This document shows positions 9,126 through 20,798 of a stretch of 64,000 bases of DNA, one piece after another. Numbering within the stretch: the first letter of the stretch is position 1; each line of letters begins with the position of its first letter. Location: positions 496,001 through 560,000 of the forward strand of contig NZ_CP076135.1 in the NCBI RefSeq assembly GCF_018736105.1. Direction: 5' to 3'. The stretch comes from Bradyrhizobium sediminis. GTDB taxonomy: Bacteria > Pseudomonadota > Alphaproteobacteria > Rhizobiales > Xanthobacteraceae. A program made the translations under genes and the position numbers. The notes beneath the pieces were generated by a model, which was not told the DNA's origin, searched no databases, and saw only the letters and a program-made list of their open reading frames with translations.

Positions 9126-9926
9126 TCAGCCGGCGGCAGTCACTGCGCGTTGCGCCATCACCTTGATCAGATTGGCGCGATAGTCCGATGAGCCATGGAT
9201 ATCGCTCATCAGACCATCCGCGGAAATCTTGACGCCGTCGAGCGCGCCCGCCGACCAGTTGGCCTTCAGCGCCGCCTCGATCGCAGGCACCCGCATCACG
9301 CCGCTCTGCGAGGCGCCGGTGGCGGCGACGCGGACGTCGCCGGCCTTGGTCTTGACCACGAACACGCCGGTCAGCGCGAAGCGCGATGCCGGATGCGGGA
9401 ACTTGGAATACCCCGCCTTGGCTGGCACCGGGAACGACACCTGGGTGATGATCTCGCCGTCCGCCAGCGCGGTCGAGAACAGGCCCTTGAAGAACTCGTC
9501 CGCCGGGATCGAGCGCTTGTTGGTCTTCACGGTGGCGCCGAGGGCGAGCACCGCCGCCGGGTAATCCGCTGCCGGGTCGTTGTTGGCGATCGAGCCGCCG
9601 ATGGTGCCGCGATGGCGCACCGCCGGATCGCCGATCTGCGAGGCCAGATGGGCGAGCGCGGCAATGGCCTTCTGCACAGGGCCGCTGGTGGCGACGTCGT
9701 AATGCGTCGTCGCCGCCTTGATGGTCAGCGTGTCCCCGGCAACCTCAATACCGATCAGGTCCTTGAGCTTGCCGAGATCGATCACGTCGGATGGCGAGGC
9801 CAGCCGCTGCTTCATGACCGGGACCAGGGTGTGGCCGCCGGCGAGATATTTCGACTCCTTGCCCTTCGAAAACAGTGCTGCCGCTTCGTCGACAGAAGAG
9901 GGGCGATGATAGGTGGTCTCGTACAT
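9126..9926 (-). CDS. coxM: FAD-binding medium subunit of CO-dehydrogenase-type molybdenum hydroxylase
   Basis: 266 residues. FAD-binding motifs are visible as YLAGGHTLVPVMKQRL near residue 32 and GTIGGSIANNDPAADYPA near residue 105. It passes electrons between the iron-sulfur small subunit and FAD in the (LMS)2 enzyme. ATG 9926 lies after GAGGGAG. It is 14 bp downstream of coxL on the same strand, order S-L-M. The exact substrate is not certain, because the large subunit is of the form II type. Confidence 0.9.
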   Translation of the reverse strand: MYETTYHRPSSVDEAAALFSKGKESKYLAGGHTLVPVMKQRLASPSDVIDLGKLKDLIGIEVAGDTLTIKAATTHYDVATSGPVQKAIAALAHLASQIGDPAVRHRGTIGGSIANNDPAADYPAAVLALGATVKTNKRSIPADEFFKGLFSTALADGEIITQVSFPVPAKAGYSKFPHPASRFALTGVFVVKTKAGDVRVAATGASQSGVMRVPAIEAALKANWSAGALDGVKISADGLMSDIHGSSDYRANLIKVMAQRAVTAAG

Positions 9927-9940
9927 GATGATGCTCCCTC

Positions 9941-12280
<2,340 letters not shown>

Positions 12281-12385
12281 CGCATCTCTCCCTGTCGGAC
12301 CGCATCGCCGGCGCCAAAATGCTGAGGGCGCAGACCGCAGTCGGTTTTTCCGAATTTCGAAGCTCTCGCCGTGCAGGACGCGGGA

Positions 12386-12871
12386 CTATTCCGCCGCCTG
12401 CGCGACCTTCATGCGGCCGGCGGCGTCGAGCACCGATTTGACGATATTGTGGTAGCCGGTGCAGCGGCAGATGTTGCCTTCCAGCTCGTGCCGGACGGTG
12501 GCCTCGTCGAGCTTGCCGCCATAGCGGTTCACGATATCGATCGCCGACATGATCATGCCCGGCGTGCAGTAGCCGCACTGCAGTCCGTGATTGTCGCGGA
12601 AAGCGGCCTGCATCGGATGCAATTCGTCGCCCTTCGCGATGCCCTCGATGGTGGTGACGTTGCTCCCTGCGGCTTGTCCTGCCAGCACGGTGCATGACTT
12701 GACCGCCTTGCCGTCGATGTGGACGACGCAGGAGCCGCACTGGCTGGTGTCACAGCCGACGTGGGTACCGGTCAGGTTCAGTTGCTCGCGCAGGAGATGG
12801 ACAAGAAGAGTCCGGTCCTCGACCTCGGCCGACACGGCCTTGCCGTTCACCGTCAATTTGACTGTAGACAC
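12386..12871 (-). CDS. coxS: 2Fe-2S small subunit of CODH-type molybdenum hydroxylase
   Basis: 161 residues with two [2Fe-2S] clusters: the plant-ferredoxin type ([16 protein letters not shown]) and the alpha-helical type ([12 protein letters not shown] and [11 protein letters not shown]). I start at GTG 12871 ([13 protein letters not shown]), which has GGGAGGGA upstream; the longer frame adds 21 residues with no homology. It is the first gene of the coxS-coxL-coxM operon, with 105 bp between it and coxL. Confidence 0.93.
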   Translation of the reverse strand: MSTVKLTVNGKAVSAEVEDRTLLVHLLREQLNLTGTHVGCDTSQCGSCVVHIDGKAVKSCTVLAGQAAGSNVTTIEGIAKGDELHPMQAAFRDNHGLQCGYCTPGMIMSAIDIVNRYGGKLDEATVRHELEGNICRCTGYHNIVKSVLDAAGRMKVAQAAE

Positions 12872-13323
12872 GCGTAATCCCTCCCGATGATTTTTAGTTG
12901 TTCCAATTAGAAGCACGGGGACGGAACTTTGCAACTAGGATTTTCGTCGCGGAGGTCATTGTGATGTCGTCTTTCAGCCATCGTCCGGGCGAAGGCCGGG
13001 ATCGATACGCCGCACCTTCGCCGTGCCGACGTGACGCGGCGAGGTCTCGCGTGGCGCAGGAAATGACTCCGGGGATAACGCTCAATGAGCTTCAGGCCCT
13101 GACCGGGCCCAGGCTGCAACAGGCCCCCGATTGGCAGGGCTGGCGCCGCCGGCCCCCCCGAGGCCCGTGCCGCAAGCGCATGCCGGGCTACGAAGTCGCG
13201 CCTTGATGAGGAATTCGGTCCAAATTTACGCCCCTTTATTGATTCTGCCCTAGTTTCCGGCACCGGATCGGGGGCCGCGCTCCCGATTCCGCTGGTTTTT
13301 CGGAACGAAGACGGGGGCTTGGG
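12872..13323. other. intergenic region between coxS and the chemoreceptor gene
   Basis: 452 bp between diverging genes. It must carry the promoters of both. A REP-like half (TCGTCCGGGCGAAGGCCGGGATCGA) is visible around 12981-13006. Short frames here show no protein signature. I see no RNA gene. Confidence 0.6.
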
Positions 13324-15369
13324 GTGGGATTGTCTGAACATACCGCATCGACATCGATATCGTCGAAACTCCCGACTTTGCGATTCCGCGCCAAGATCAT
13401 GCTCGGCTTCGCCGTCGTGCTCGCCATCTCGGCCGCCAGCATGGGCATCGCCTATCTCGGCTTCGAGCGCGTCGCCGCCGGCGTGGCGTCCTACCGCAAC
13501 AGCGTTTCAGAAGCCGATCTGGCGCGCAATATCGACCGCGAGCTGACCTCGTATCGCGCGCTGGCGCGATACTTCATGGTGACCGGCAAGGAAGAAGACG
13601 GCAAGGCGGCGCTGGCCGCCGAGGCCAGCCTGAAGGATGCCATCGACCGATCGATGACGGGCACCGCCGATCCGGCGCGGCGCAATCAGATCGCAGAGCT
13701 TGCCAAGGAATTCGGCACCTTCTCCGGGATTTTCGCGGGCATTCTCAAGGCCAAGCAGGAAAGTGCGCTCATTGCGCAAAACCAGCTTATGCGCAGCCAG
13801 ATGTCCCTGCACTACAAGCTCGACGATCTCGCCAGTGCGGCGGCGGAAGCCGAATTGCCGGCGGTCGAATTCGGGGCAAAGCAGGTGCTCGGCCAGTTTC
13901 AGGCCATAAAGGAGCTGGCCAACACCTTCGTCATCAATGGCGACTATGCGACTGCGACCAGCGCATTGGCCCGTCTGAATTTCATCCTGAACGCGCTGCA
14001 CGCGATACCGACGAGCGATGAAAAGATAAAGTCCACCATCAAGGAGGTCGATTCGCTATTCGCCGACTTCCGCAACGCCCTCGGCAAGCTCGTTGAAAAC
14101 ACCAAATTGGTCGAGAAGCTCAGCGGCGAAATGTCCAAATCCGCCGATGCCATCATGCAAGGCGCGAGCGCCTTGAAGGCGGGCCTGGTCTCCGACCAGC
14201 AACGGCTGGAGACCGAAGCCAACGCGAGCATCGGCGAGACCGAACGCCTGATCCTGATGCTGGCGGCCGGCGGCTTCCTGCTCGGCGGAGTGTGGGCGCT
14301 GTTGCTGGGGAGAGGAATTTCCAGGCCGATGATCGCGATGTGCAAGGCGATGCGGGAGCTCGCCGGCGGCAATTTCGACGTCGTGCTGCCCGGCCTCGGG
14401 CGCAAGGACGAGCTTGGCGAGATGGCGGGCGCGGTGGAAGAATTCAAGATGCAGGCCATCGCCAAGGCCGAGCGCGATGCCGCAACCCAGGAGGCGCAGA
14501 ACAAGGCGAGCAGCGCGGCACGCCGCGCCGAACTCATTCGCTTCGCCGACGATTTCGAATCGGCGGTGGGCGCCATCGTCTCCAACGTTTCAGCGTCGGC
14601 GGTCCAGCTCGAGTCCGCGGCCGGCACGCTGACGCGTACCGCGGAAACCACCCAAAGCCTGTCCAGCCAGGCCGCCGGCGCGTCGGAAGAAGCCTCCAGC
14701 AACATGCAATCCGTCGCCGCCGCGACGGAAGAGCTTTCGACCTCCGTCGACGAGATCGGCAGGCGGGTGCGTGAATCCAACCAGATCGCGGAAGCGGCGG
14801 TGCTGCAAGCCCAGCAGACCGACGGGCGGATCGGCAAACTGTCGCGCGCCGCCCAGGAGATCGGCGACGTGGTCAAGCTGATCACGGCGATCGCCGAGCA
14901 GACCAATCTGCTGGCGCTGAACGCCACCATCGAAGCCGCCCGCGCCGGCGAGGCCGGCCGCGGTTTCGCGGTCGTCGCTTCCGAGGTCAAGTCGCTGGCC
15001 AGCCAGACCGCAAAAGCGACCGATGAGATCTCGTCGCACATTTCCGGCATGCAGGGCGCGACGCAGGAATCGGTAGCCGCGATCAAGGAAATCGGCGGCA
15101 CCATCGAGCAGATCTCGAACATCTCCTCGTCGATCGCAGGTGCGGTGCAGCAGCAGAGCACGGCGACCCAGGAGATTGCGCGCAGCGTTCAGAACGTCGC
15201 GCAAGGCACCCACGAAGCGGCTGCGAATATCATGCAGGTCAATCGCGGCGCCACCGAAACCGGGTCCGCCTCAGAGGAGGTGTTGAACTCGGCCAGGACG
15301 CTTTCCAGCGAAAGCGCGCGGTTGCGCGAGGAGCTCGACCGCTTCATGGCGAATATCCGTGCGGCTTGA
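13324..15369 (+). CDS. methyl-accepting chemotaxis protein
   Basis: 681 residues. A first membrane helix (about 26-48) is followed by a periplasmic helical sensor domain of about 255 residues, a second helix (about 307-330), a HAMP domain (about 331-385) and a cytoplasmic signalling domain with the conserved hairpin [20 protein letters not shown]. No C-terminal receptor-modification pentapeptide is seen. GTG 13324 is the likely start; TTG 13330 is possible. The ligand is unknown. It stands alone, and a REP hairpin follows. Confidence 0.93.
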   Translation: MGLSEHTASTSISSKLPTLRFRAKIMLGFAVVLAISAASMGIAYLGFERVAAGVASYRNSVSEADLARNIDRELTSYRALARYFMVTGKEEDGKAALAAEASLKDAIDRSMTGTADPARRNQIAELAKEFGTFSGIFAGILKAKQESALIAQNQLMRSQMSLHYKLDDLASAAAEAELPAVEFGAKQVLGQFQAIKELANTFVINGDYATATSALARLNFILNALHAIPTSDEKIKSTIKEVDSLFADFRNALGKLVENTKLVEKLSGEMSKSADAIMQGASALKAGLVSDQQRLETEANASIGETERLILMLAAGGFLLGGVWALLLGRGISRPMIAMCKAMRELAGGNFDVVLPGLGRKDELGEMAGAVEEFKMQAIAKAERDAATQEAQNKASSAARRAELIRFADDFESAVGAIVSNVSASAVQLESAAGTLTRTAETTQSLSSQAAGASEEASSNMQSVAAATEELSTSVDEIGRRVRESNQIAEAAVLQAQQTDGRIGKLSRAAQEIGDVVKLITAIAEQTNLLALNATIEAARAGEAGRGFAVVASEVKSLASQTAKATDEISSHISGMQGATQESVAAIKEIGGTIEQISNISSSIAGAVQQQSTATQEIARSVQNVAQGTHEAAANIMQVNRGATETGSASEEVLNSARTLSSESARLREELDRFMANIRAA

Positions 15370-15386
15370 GACAGATTCTCTCCGAC

Positions 15387-15413
15387 GTCGTCCCGGACTT
15401 GCGCCGGGACGAC
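15387..15413. repeat. REP-like hairpin, second copy of GTCGTCCCGG stem
   Basis: Stem GTCGTCCCGG / CCGGGACGAC with a 7-nt loop, identical in stem to 4187-4212. It lies between the converging chemoreceptor and DUF3175 genes, so a bidirectional terminator role is plausible. Confidence 0.7.
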
Positions 15414-15438
15414 GATGAGATGTTCGCGGCGCCGAAAA

Positions 15439-15819
15439 TCATTCTCTCCCAAACTGCCGCTTCAACTCCGACTTGGCCCGCTCCAGCCGCCCGCGCTGGA
15501 ATTTCGACAAGGTTTTGCCGGCGCGGTTGATGTAGAAGGTCAGCATCGAGAGCGCCGATCGGTAGGCGCCAGCCTTGCGGCGCGAACTGCGTTCCGCCGA
15601 TTGCTTCAACGAAGCCGCAATCTTCTTCGGATCGGTCAGTTTGAAGACGCCTTGCTCCAGATCGAGAGCGTTGCTTTCGCGGGTCACCCGCTGCGACCAG
15701 CGTTTCTTCGACGCTTTTCCGACAGTCGTTTTTTGTCGCGCAGGGCTTGCCTTTCGTGGGGTGGTCTTCTTCCGCACTGGGCCTGTGCGCGAATGCGTTG
15801 GTTTCCGTGACGCAGCCAT
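15439..15819 (-). CDS. DUF3175 domain protein
   Basis: 126 residues. A lysine/arginine/threonine-rich N-terminal 40 residues (histone-tail-like, pI very high) precedes the DUF3175 core KRWSQRVTRESNALDLEQGVF and YRSALSMLTFYINRAGKTL. The family has no assigned function; the basic tail suggests nucleic-acid binding. The upstream region carries a near-consensus EcfG promoter on this strand, so it may belong to the general stress response, together with the divergent transporter-trehalose genes. Confidence 0.85.
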   Translation of the reverse strand: MAASRKPTHSRTGPVRKKTTPRKASPARQKTTVGKASKKRWSQRVTRESNALDLEQGVFKLTDPKKIAASLKQSAERSSRRKAGAYRSALSMLTFYINRAGKTLSKFQRGRLERAKSELKRQFGRE

Positions 15820-15847
15820 GATTCAGCTCCATGTTATTGCAGCGAAA

Positions 15848-15872
15848 AACATGAGCGCTGACGATCGGTTCC
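15848..15872 (-). promoter_or_regulatory. EcfG-like stress promoter for the DUF3175 gene
   Basis: On the minus strand GGAAC (15868-15872) is followed by 16 nt and TGTT (15848-15851); the alphaproteobacterial EcfG consensus is GGAAC-N16-CGTT. One mismatch in the -10 box. It lies 29 bp upstream of the ATG at 15819. Confidence 0.45.
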
Positions 15873-15886
15873 CTTGCCGCAATGCG

Positions 15887-15911
15887 GGAACCCCCGACCG
15901 GTCCAAACGTT
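15887..15911 (+). promoter_or_regulatory. EcfG-like stress promoter for the MFS-otsB operon
   Basis: GGAAC (15887-15891), 16 nt, CGTT (15908-15911): an exact match to the EcfG sigma-factor consensus. It lies about 90 bp upstream of the transporter start and points into the trehalose genes, which belong to the EcfG regulon in Bradyrhizobium and relatives. Confidence 0.65.
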
Positions 15912-16002
15912 GTCGAACGTGGCAGGATGACGGTAGCCGCAATTCGAGCCGGGAGGCCCTGGAACCCAGCGTTCCCGGGTGGTTTCGCATTGGTCCGATT
16001 CA

Positions 16003-17505
16003 ATGGATTTGCAACTGACACATCGCAACTCGGTCCTGAATCACAGCGGGTCCGCTTCCGCGCCGGTGCCAGCAGGCGATGACGGCATCATCGAAACCGA
16101 CATTCCCTCGCGGCTCGACAGCCTGCGCTGGAGCGGCTTCCACACCCGCGTGGTGCTGGCGCTCGGTATCACCTGGATTCTGGATGGGCTCGAGGTCACG
16201 CTGGCGGGCGCGCTCTCCGGCGCGCTGAAGGAAAGCCCGGCGCTCCGCTTCAGCAATCTCGACGTCGGCTTTGCCAACAGCGCCTATCTCGCCGGCGCCG
16301 TCATTGGCGCGCTCGGGTTCGGCTGGCTGACGGACCGGATCGGGCGCAAGAAGCTGTTCTTCATCACGCTGGCGCTCTATCTGACGGCGACCGCGGCCAC
16401 CGCGCTGTCCTGGAATGTCGGAAGCTACGCGCTGTTCCGCTTTCTCACCGGCGCCGGCATCGGCGGCGAATATACCGCGATCAATTCGACGATCCAGGAA
16501 CTGGTGCCGGCGCGCTATCGCGGCTGGACCGACCTTGCGATCAACGGCAGCTTCTGGATTGGTGCTGCGATGGGCGCAGTCAGCGCCATTGTTCTGCTCG
16601 ATCCCGCGGTGATCGATCCCGATCTCGGCTGGCGGCTGGCGTATCTCGGCGGCGCCGGTCTCGGCCTCGTGGTGTTCGTGATGCGGATGTGGATTCCGGA
16701 AAGCCCGCGCTGGCTGATGATTCACGGCCGCCCCGATCAGGCGCATGCTGTTGTCGCCGATATCGAGCGGTCGGCGACCAGCAACGCGCAAGGTCGGCCG
16801 CAGCAAGCCTGGCCAAAGATCAGGTTGAAGATGCGCGATCATACCCCGCTGCGCGAAGTGGCGCACACGCTGTTCTCGCTTTATCGCGCGCGTTCGCTGG
16901 TCGGACTTGCGCTGATGACGGCGCAGGCATTTTTCTACAATGCGATCTTCTTCACCTTCGCGCTGGTGCTGACCGATTTCTTCGGCATCGCGTCGAACCA
17001 GGTCGGTTGGTACATCCTGCCGTTTGCCGCCGGTAATTTTCTCGGGCCGCTGTTGCTGGGGCGGCTGTTCGACACGCTGGGACGCCGCGCGATGATCGCG
17101 TTCACCTATGGCGTCTCGGGTATTCTGCTGGCGCTGTCGGGCTATCTGTTCTCGATCGGCATGCTGAGCGCCGAGAGCCAGACCATCGCCTGGATGGTGA
17201 TCTTCTTTTTTGCGTCCCCTGCCGCCAGCGCGGCCTACCTAACCGTCAGCGAAACCTTTCCGCTGGAGGTCCGGGCGCTGGCGATCGCGCTGTTCTATGC
17301 GATCGGAACCGGAATCGGCGGCGTCGCCGGCCCCGCCTTGTTCGGGGCGCTGATCGATACCGGATCCCGCGACAGCGTGTTCGCCGGCTACCTGTTGGGA
17401 TCCGGATTGATGATTGCGGCCGCCGCGATCGGGTGGCGTTACGGCATCGCTGCCGAGCGCCGGGCGCTGGAATCGGTTGCGCGGCCGCTGGCTTTCGTGG
17501 AGTAG
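16003..17505 (+). CDS. MFS transporter (sugar-porter-like)
   Basis: About 500 residues with 12 predicted membrane helices. The loop 2-3 signature GWLTDRIGRKKLFF, the helix-4 block RFLTGAGIGGEYTAINSTIQELVP, and a second loop copy LFDTLGRRAMIAF define a metabolite:H+ symporter-type MFS protein. The ATG at 16003 is preferred; a GTG at 15979 in the same frame is possible. otsB begins 6 bp after the stop, so the transporter and trehalose synthesis are in one operon under the EcfG-like promoter. A role in moving a sugar or compatible solute is inference. Confidence 0.88.
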   Translation: MDLQLTHRNSVLNHSGSASAPVPAGDDGIIETDIPSRLDSLRWSGFHTRVVLALGITWILDGLEVTLAGALSGALKESPALRFSNLDVGFANSAYLAGAVIGALGFGWLTDRIGRKKLFFITLALYLTATAATALSWNVGSYALFRFLTGAGIGGEYTAINSTIQELVPARYRGWTDLAINGSFWIGAAMGAVSAIVLLDPAVIDPDLGWRLAYLGGAGLGLVVFVMRMWIPESPRWLMIHGRPDQAHAVVADIERSATSNAQGRPQQAWPKIRLKMRDHTPLREVAHTLFSLYRARSLVGLALMTAQAFFYNAIFFTFALVLTDFFGIASNQVGWYILPFAAGNFLGPLLLGRLFDTLGRRAMIAFTYGVSGILLALSGYLFSIGMLSAESQTIAWMVIFFFASPAASAAYLTVSETFPLEVRALAIALFYAIGTGIGGVAGPALFGALIDTGSRDSVFAGYLLGSGLMIAAAAIGWRYGIAAERRALESVARPLAFVE

Positions 17506-17511
17506 GATGCA

Positions 17512-18363
17512 ATGGATCAGGACTTGGTCGATCAGGATTTGGCCGACTTGCCGATGCAGGAAGATATCTCCCCGGATGACGAGGGCTCGCCGGAAGCCGT
17601 TCCGGTGCCGCGCTCGCTGCTGCCGCATCTCGAGCAATCCGCGATCCTGCTCGACATCGACGGCACGCTGCTCGATCTGGCGCCGACGCCGCGCGAAGTC
17701 TGGGTGCCGCCGGGTCTCGCTGAAACCCTGAACCGGTTGCTGGAGCGCACCTCGGGCGCGCTGGCCTTGGTCAGCGGGCGTTCATTGAACGATATCGATC
17801 TGATCTTTGCGCCCGAGCAATTCCCGGCGGTCGGCGGCCACGGCGCGGAAATGAGGGTTACGGCCGACAGCGAAGCGGTCGCCACCCATGCGCCGCCGAT
17901 GGACAAGGAATTGAAGCGGCGGCTTGCGGCGATCGCCAGGCTCAGCCCGGGAATCCTGCTCGAAGACAAGGGCTATTCGCTGGCACTGCACTACCGTCTC
18001 GCGCCGCAGGCGGAGCAGGCGATCTATGAAGCGGTGTCGCTGATCCGCGCCGATCTTCCCAACGCGCCGATCGAAGTGCTGCCCGGAAAATGCGTCTGCG
18101 AGATCAAGCATTCCGGCTTCACCAAGGCGTCGGGCGTGCGGGAACTGATGACGCATGGCCCGTTCAAGGGGCGCCGCCCGCTGTTCATCGGCGACGACGT
18201 CACCGACGAATCGGTGTTCGCCATCATGCCCGATCTCGATGGCCTCGCATTTTCGGTTGGCAGGCGGGCCAAGGGTGTGGCCGGTCATTTCGACGAGCCT
18301 GGCGATGTCCGGCAATGGCTTGCACGTCTGCTCGACGACGAAAAAGCCGCTTCGCGGCCATGA
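17512..18363 (+). CDS. otsB: trehalose-6-phosphate phosphatase
   Basis: 283 residues. HAD-family motifs are complete: DIDGTLLDL (nucleophile and acid Asp) near residue 46, LVSGRSLNDID, the HYRLAP block, and GDDVTDESVF (metal-binding Asp pair). It removes phosphate from trehalose-6-phosphate in the cytoplasm. The first 40 residues are acidic and disordered-looking. TAGGA lies just before ATG 17512. Its gene is 6 bp from the MFS gene, and otsA follows after 202 bp with its own promoter. Confidence 0.95.
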   Translation: MDQDLVDQDLADLPMQEDISPDDEGSPEAVPVPRSLLPHLEQSAILLDIDGTLLDLAPTPREVWVPPGLAETLNRLLERTSGALALVSGRSLNDIDLIFAPEQFPAVGGHGAEMRVTADSEAVATHAPPMDKELKRRLAAIARLSPGILLEDKGYSLALHYRLAPQAEQAIYEAVSLIRADLPNAPIEVLPGKCVCEIKHSGFTKASGVRELMTHGPFKGRRPLFIGDDVTDESVFAIMPDLDGLAFSVGRRAKGVAGHFDEPGDVRQWLARLLDDEKAASRP

Positions 18364-18509
18364 TTTGAAAGTCCGGAGTTTCTTGCTGCTCGATGCCGCG
18401 GCAGTTTGCCGACATCGCGCTGTTCCGTGCGGAATCTTTCTGCAGCAGGTTGGTCGGTTCCATCGCGGCAGCGCCTGAATTTGGTTTCATTTCGTTGAAA
18501 GGGTGACCA

Positions 18510-18534
18510 GGAACCATATTGATGAATGACCGTT
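18510..18534 (+). promoter_or_regulatory. EcfG-like stress promoter for otsA
   Basis: GGAAC (18510-18514), 16 nt, CGTT (18531-18534): a second exact EcfG consensus match, followed 31 bp later by the GTG of otsA with AGGAGGGG between. It indicates stress-induced trehalose synthesis independent of the upstream operon promoter. Confidence 0.65.
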
Positions 18535-18565
18535 AACTCGCGAGTGACCAACAGGAGGGGACCCT

Positions 18566-20026
18566 GTGAACCTCGTCGTCGTTTCAAATCGCGTCGCGCG
18601 CGGCATGGCCAACGAACCCATGACCGGGGGCCTCGCGGCTGCCTTGCTGCCGGTGGTGGAGAAATCCGGCGCGATCTGGGTCGGTTCCAGCGGTCGCGTC
18701 CGCGATGGCGCGCAGAGGGAACCGTTTGCCGAGATCGAAGCGCTGGGCGCAGGCGCGGTGGCGCTGCTGGATCTGCCGGCCGCGCATTACGGCGGCTACT
18801 ACGAAGGCTTCGCCAATTCGGCATTGTGGCCGGCGCTGCATTCGCGCACCGACCTGATCCGCGCTTGCAGGGAAGATTACCTGTCCTATCGCGAAGTGAA
18901 CGCCTTCATGGCGCGCGCGCTGCTGCGGTTCCGCAAGACGGACACGGCGTTCTGGATCCAGGATTATCATTTCCTGGCGCTGGGCGCGGAACTGCGCGAT
19001 CTCGGCGTCAGCCAGCCGATCGGGTTTTTCCTGCACACTCCCTGGCCCGACCGCGCCACCATCGGCGCCGTGCCGCAGCATCGCGACCTGGTTGCTGCGA
19101 TGCTGGCCTACGACCTGATCGGCTTCCAGACCGAACACGATTGCGAGAATTTCCTGTCCTATGTCCAGTCGGACCTCGGTCTGACCGTGGCGGATGGCGT
19201 CGTCGCCTCGCGCCACGGCATTTCGCGCATTGCGGTATTTCCGATCGGCATCGATCCGGAAAAATTCGCCCAGCAGGCCGCCAAGGCCGCGTCGCATCCC
19301 GACGTGTCGCGGCTGCGGCGAAGCCTGAACGGTGAGAAGCTGGCGATCGGCGTCGACCGGCTGGACTATTCCAAGGGGCTGGTGAACCGCATCAACGCGT
19401 TCGACCGGATGTGGACCTTGCAGCCGTCGCTGGCGCGCACGGCTTCGCTGCTGCAGATCGCAACGCCGTCGCGCGGCGCCATCGAAGCCTATGGCGATCT
19501 GCAGAGCGAACTTGCGAGATTGGTCAGCGACGTCAACGGCCGCCACGGCGAGGTGGACTGGACGCCGATCCGTTATCTCAACAAGGGTTTTGGCCAGACC
19601 GTGCTGGCTGGTCTTTATCGTACTGCCCAGGTCGGCGTCGTGACCCCGCTGCATGACGGGATGAATCTCGTCGCCAAGGAATATGTCGCGGCACAGAACC
19701 CGGCCGATCCCGGCGTGCTGGTGTTGTCGAAATTCGCCGGCGCGGCCAACGAACTCGATGCGGCGTTATTGGTCAATCCGCACGATATCGAGGGCATGGC
19801 GCGAACCATCGCGACCGCGCTGTCGATGCCGCTGACCGAGCGGCGCATGCGCTGGGAAGACATGATGGCGAAGCTGCGCGCGAGCACGATCCAGAGCTGG
19901 TTCGCCGATTTCGTCGATGCGCTGCAGGAAAGCCATGCCGACAAGGAGGCGAGCGCGCCGCTGATGGCGGAGCCGCCGACCCTGTGGCCGCTCCACTCGG
20001 CCAATCTCGGCGCGCGGTATCATTAG
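18566..20026 (+). CDS. otsA: alpha,alpha-trehalose-phosphate synthase (UDP-forming)
   Basis: 486 residues of glycosyltransferase family 20. It joins UDP-glucose and glucose-6-phosphate to trehalose-6-phosphate. Visible motifs: N-terminal LVVVSNRVARG with the following Gly-Gly-Leu loop, WIQDYHFLALG, GVDRLDYSKGLVNRI, and GMNLVAKEYVAAQ near the C-terminus. GTG 18566 has AGGAGGGG (18553-18560). With otsB it makes the full OtsAB route for osmotic and desiccation tolerance. Confidence 0.97.
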   Translation: MNLVVVSNRVARGMANEPMTGGLAAALLPVVEKSGAIWVGSSGRVRDGAQREPFAEIEALGAGAVALLDLPAAHYGGYYEGFANSALWPALHSRTDLIRACREDYLSYREVNAFMARALLRFRKTDTAFWIQDYHFLALGAELRDLGVSQPIGFFLHTPWPDRATIGAVPQHRDLVAAMLAYDLIGFQTEHDCENFLSYVQSDLGLTVADGVVASRHGISRIAVFPIGIDPEKFAQQAAKAASHPDVSRLRRSLNGEKLAIGVDRLDYSKGLVNRINAFDRMWTLQPSLARTASLLQIATPSRGAIEAYGDLQSELARLVSDVNGRHGEVDWTPIRYLNKGFGQTVLAGLYRTAQVGVVTPLHDGMNLVAKEYVAAQNPADPGVLVLSKFAGAANELDAALLVNPHDIEGMARTIATALSMPLTERRMRWEDMMAKLRASTIQSWFADFVDALQESHADKEASAPLMAEPPTLWPLHSANLGARYH

Positions 20027-20048
20027 AGCGTTTTCAAGCGAAAGCCTG

Positions 20049-20140
20049 CCCCGGACTTGATCCGGGGTGGATACCGGTTCGCGTGAAGAAAACGCGTCAA
20101 GACAAAAAGACAGAGCCCCGTTCCGATTCAATCGGAACGG
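20049..20140. terminator. two tandem hairpins after otsA
   Basis: CCCCGGA-CTTGA-TCCGGGG (20049-20067), then CCGTTCCGAT-TCA-ATCGGAACGG (20118-20140) with AGAGCC/GGCTCT extending the second stem. They lie between converging genes. There is no T-run, but the second stem is very stable, so transcription termination in either direction is plausible. Confidence 0.5.
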
Positions 20141-20164
20141 AAGGCTCTAGCGGGTGAGTGCAGG

Positions 20165-20509
20165 TCAGTAGCAGTACGATACGCCATCGAGGACGGCGCA
20201 GCGCGCCTTGTTCGGCGCGCTCGGATTATCCATCGGCACCACGCCGTTGCCCTTGCCGACGAACACGCCCGGCCCGACGATGACCGATGACTTGTTGCCG
20301 ATGATGACGCCCGGATTCGGCGAGGTCAGGCTCGAGCGCGAGCCGTCGGTCCAGATGATGGCGTCGCCGGACAGGATGCCGCGGCGGCCGTCATCGCAGG
20401 CGACATCGACGCCCCGGCGGGTGCAGGCCTGTGCCAGCGCCGGCCCGGCGCAAACGGCCGGTATCGCGGACATCAGAACCGAGAACACCAGCGCCCGATG
20501 GATGGTCAT
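20165..20509 (-). CDS. small secreted protein of unknown function
   Basis: 114 residues. A signal peptide is clear (MTIHRALVFSVLMSAIPAVCAGPALAQA, cleavage after ALA). The mature part has four cysteines (ACTRRGVDVACDDG and RCAVLDGVSYCY), able to form disulfides in the periplasm. I start at ATG 20509, which puts a charged residue before the hydrophobic stretch; a longer in-frame start at 20542 exists. I do not recognise a named family, though similar orphan proteins occur in Bradyrhizobium. Confidence 0.65.
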   Translation of the reverse strand: MTIHRALVFSVLMSAIPAVCAGPALAQACTRRGVDVACDDGRRGILSGDAIIWTDGSRSSLTSPNPGVIIGNKSSVIVGPGVFVGKGNGVVPMDNPSAPNKARCAVLDGVSYCY

Positions 20510-20708
20510 GCCGCGCCCCGCTTGTTGAATCGCCACGATCATTCATCGTCGCCGCTAACCGGTTTTCGGTTCAAGGGTCTTTGAGATGCACCGCCCCGGC
20601 GTTAGCCCTCATAAATTATCAAGATTATTCAATATGTTGCGGAAATGTCGCCGGCCGCGCCCACAGTCCCTTGCAAAAGTCGCCGGGCCCCTTCAAGAGA
20701 AGCCATCC

Positions 20709-20798
20709 GGAGAGATGGCCGAGTGGCTTAAGGCGCACGCTTGGAAAGCGTGTGTGCGGGAAACCGTACCGTGGGTTCGAATCCCACTCTCTCCGCCA
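20709..20798 (+). tRNA. tRNA-Ser (anticodon GGA)
   Basis: A 90-nt class II tRNA. Acceptor arms GGAGAGA / TCTCTCC pair fully. The anticodon stem-loop CACGC-TTGGAAA-GCGTG gives anticodon GGA. A long variable arm (TGCGGGAAACCGTA) marks serine. The T-arm is GTGGG-TTCGAAT-CCCAC. The 3' CCA is encoded. The accessory island begins a few hundred bases downstream, so its 3' end is a plausible integration target. Confidence 0.97.
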
